Source of the DNA: an uncultured Ruminococcus sp.
GTDB lineage: Bacteria; Bacillota; Clostridia; Oscillospirales; CAG-272
Assembly (NCBI GenBank): GCA_902796505.1
Contig: CADBPA010000118.1
Span: 1 to 6,928, forward strand
DNA: 6,928 nucleotides
Direction of reading: 5' to 3'
Shown in pieces: positions 6,154 through 6,928 of the stretch. The position numbers were made by a program, and so were the translations under genes. Numbering within the stretch: position 1 is the stretch's first letter; every line of letters starts with the position of its first letter. The notes under the pieces are model-generated. The model saw only the letters and a program-made list of their open reading frames with translations. It was not told where the DNA came from and did not search any database.

Positions 6154-6171
6154 GAAATTTCCGAAATTTCC
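6154..6171. repeat. Tandem palindromic repeat between the two divergent promoters
   Basis: GAAATTTCC occurs twice directly in tandem (6154-6162 and 6163-6171), followed by GAAAA. Each unit contains GAAATTTC, which is its own reverse complement. The repeat lies 11 bases upstream of the -35 of the minus-strand operon and 18 bases upstream of the -35 of the plus-strand nrdG gene. That is where a shared regulator or an A/T-rich UP-like element would act. The repeat is directly visible; its role is inferred. Confidence 0.5.
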
Positions 6172-6189
6172 GAAAAAACTTCTTTCCCC

Positions 6190-6218
6190 TTGACTTTTTC
6201 CGCCCGATGCGCTATACT
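6190..6218 (+). promoter_or_regulatory. Promoter of nrdG
   Basis: The -35 is TTGACT (6190-6195), followed by a 17-base spacer and -10 TATACT (6213-6218); each hexamer has five of six consensus bases. The start would be near 6225, about 24 bases before the ATG at 6249. The -10 sits inside an inverted repeat (6205-6233). Confidence 0.85.
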
Positions 6219-6233
6219 GAATAGACCGCATCG
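6205..6233. promoter_or_regulatory. Inverted repeat covering the nrdG -10 box, candidate operator
   Basis: CGATGCG (6205-6211) and CGCATCG (6227-6233) are exact reverse complements. Inside them CTAT (6212-6215) and ATAG (6221-6224) pair as well, with ACTGA between and a 2-base asymmetry (AC, 6225-6226). The element spans the -10 hexamer and the predicted start site, the typical location of a repressor operator. It would also form a hairpin, only partly transcribed. The symmetry is visible; protein binding is inferred. Confidence 0.45.
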
Positions 6234-6248
6234 CATTCGGAGGGAATT

Positions 6249-6928
6249 ATGGTTTTTCACGGCTTGCAAAAAATGACGCTTCTGGACTTTCCCGGCCGCG
6301 TCGCCGCCACGCTGTTTACCGGCGGATGCAATTTCCGCTGTCCCTATTGTCATAACAGCCTTCTTGTGACCGATCTGAAAAATACTCCGGTCTATTCCGA
6401 AGAGCAGGTCCTCGCCTTTCTCGGAACGCGCCGCGGCATTCTCGACGGGATCGCCCTGACCGGCGGCGAGCCGCTGATGCAGATCGGCGTCGCCTCCTTC
6501 TTAAAAAAGGTGCGCGCGCTCGGTTTTCTCGTCAAACTCGACACCAACGGCAGTTATCCCGACACGCTGGAGGGGCTGATCGGGGAAGGGCTTGTCGATT
6601 ACGTCGCGATGGATATCAAGAACAGCCGTGAAAAGTACGCCCTGACCGTCGGAAAACCGGATCTCGACCTTGCCCCGATCGAGCGCAGCGTCGCTCTGCT
6701 CAAAGAGGGCAGGGTGGATTACGAATTCCGCACCACCGTCGTCAAAGAATACCACACCCCGGAGGATATCCGCGCGATCGGCGAATGGATCGCGGGTGCC
6801 CGACGCTGGTTTTTGCAGAAATTCGTCGACAGCGGCAATACCATCGAAAAAGGCCTTTCGGCGCACTCGGACAAAACGATGGAAGATATGATTAAAATCG
6901 GGGCAGAATCCGTTCCTGAAATTGCCAC
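6249..6928 (+). CDS. nrdG: Anaerobic ribonucleoside-triphosphate reductase activating protein, NrdG2-type radical SAM (3' end outside window)
   Basis: 226 codons are visible and the frame is still open at the right edge. The radical SAM cluster motif CNFRCPYC (C27, C31, C34) is followed by HN. The start GLQKMTLLDFPG (5-16), with FTGG just before the cluster, is characteristic of the NrdG2-type activase family. TGGEPLMQ (71-78) is the SAM-contacting GGE motif, and VKLDTNGSYPD (95-105) and VDYVAMDIKN (116-125) are further family blocks. The family installs the glycyl radical on class III (oxygen-sensitive) ribonucleotide reductase NrdD, which makes dNTPs under anaerobiosis. That this one serves NrdD is inferred, since no nrdD gene is visible. 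Family members are usually about 230 residues, so little is probably missing. GGAGG (6239-6243) lies 5 bases before the ATG. It is divergent from the isomerase operon, with its own promoter. Confidence 0.88.
   Translation, partial: MVFHGLQKMTLLDFPGRVAATLFTGGCNFRCPYCHNSLLVTDLKNTPVYSEEQVLAFLGTRRGILDGIALTGGEPLMQIGVASFLKKVRALGFLVKLDTNGSYPDTLEGLIGEGLVDYVAMDIKNSREKYALTVGKPDLDLAPIERSVALLKEGRVDYEFRTTVVKEYHTPEDIRAIGEWIAGARRWFLQKFVDSGNTIEKGLSAHSDKTMEDMIKIGAESVPEIA

Noticed and set aside
5087..6193. 368-codon plus-strand open frame across the isomerase-like and TPR genes
   Set aside because: It is antisense to a gene with a complete metal site and has an arginine-rich, non-family composition. It runs through two promoters and an intergenic region, so it is a codon-bias artefact.
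6205..6233. NrdR box at the nrdG promoter
   Set aside because: NrdR sites are paired 16-bp boxes with an ACAC...GTGT outline. The repeat here is odd-centred with GATGCG arms and does not fit.
1..6928. CRISPR array, tRNA, insertion sequence, phage or defence cassette
   Set aside because: No spaced direct repeats, cloverleaf or CCA-ending structures, transposase motifs or terminal inverted repeats were seen. Coding style looks uniform across all genes.

Overview
This window is GC-rich bacterial chromosome, densely packed with genes that have short spacers and AGGAGG-type ribosome binding sites. The sigma-70/sigma-A promoters are easy to recognise and the terminators are simple hairpins. Gene content points to an anaerobic, GC-rich Firmicute, probably an uncultured gut-type Clostridia. 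The indicators are a stand-alone alanyl-tRNA editing protein, a ComEB-like dCMP deaminase, PflX, an NrdG2-type radical SAM activase and a TPR-DUF4037 pair. The lineage is an inference from family content; there is no rRNA or other phylogenetic marker here. I see no mobile element, CRISPR array, tRNA or rRNA, and no sign of recent transfer.

Layout from left to right. (1) 1-1772, plus strand: the 3' half of an RlmI/YwbD-type rRNA methyltransferase, then an AlaX-type alanyl-tRNA editing protein 11 bases downstream, ending at a strong hairpin terminator (1811-1844). This is a translation-quality pair. (2) 1875-2375, minus strand: deoxycytidylate deaminase, convergent on that terminator. (3) 2376-2497: a compact divergent control region with two near-consensus extended -10 promoters back to back. 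(4) 2498-3433, plus strand: a PflX-family radical SAM protein, followed by a second terminator. (5) 3493-6016, minus strand: a three-gene operon read right to left. It encodes a hydroxypyruvate-isomerase-like TIM-barrel protein, a TPR protein and a DUF4037 nucleotidyltransferase-like protein; the last two overlap by 14 bases. (6) 6017-6248: a second divergent control region with a promoter on each side, a tandem palindromic repeat between them, and an inverted repeat over one -10 box. (7) 6249 to the end, plus strand: an NrdG2-type anaerobic ribonucleotide reductase activating protein, nearly complete but cut by the window edge.

Three threads connect the genes: translation fidelity (methyltransferase, AlaX), deoxynucleotide supply (dCMP deaminase, NrdG) and anaerobic radical chemistry (PflX, NrdG). 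Two glycyl-radical-activase-like proteins occur with no glycyl radical enzyme in view. The least understood part is the translationally coupled TPR-DUF4037 pair, which looks like a two-component unit of unknown function in an operon with a sugar isomerase-like enzyme. I do not claim a proven new system; that operon and the repeats in the 6017-6248 control region are the best candidates for a closer look.
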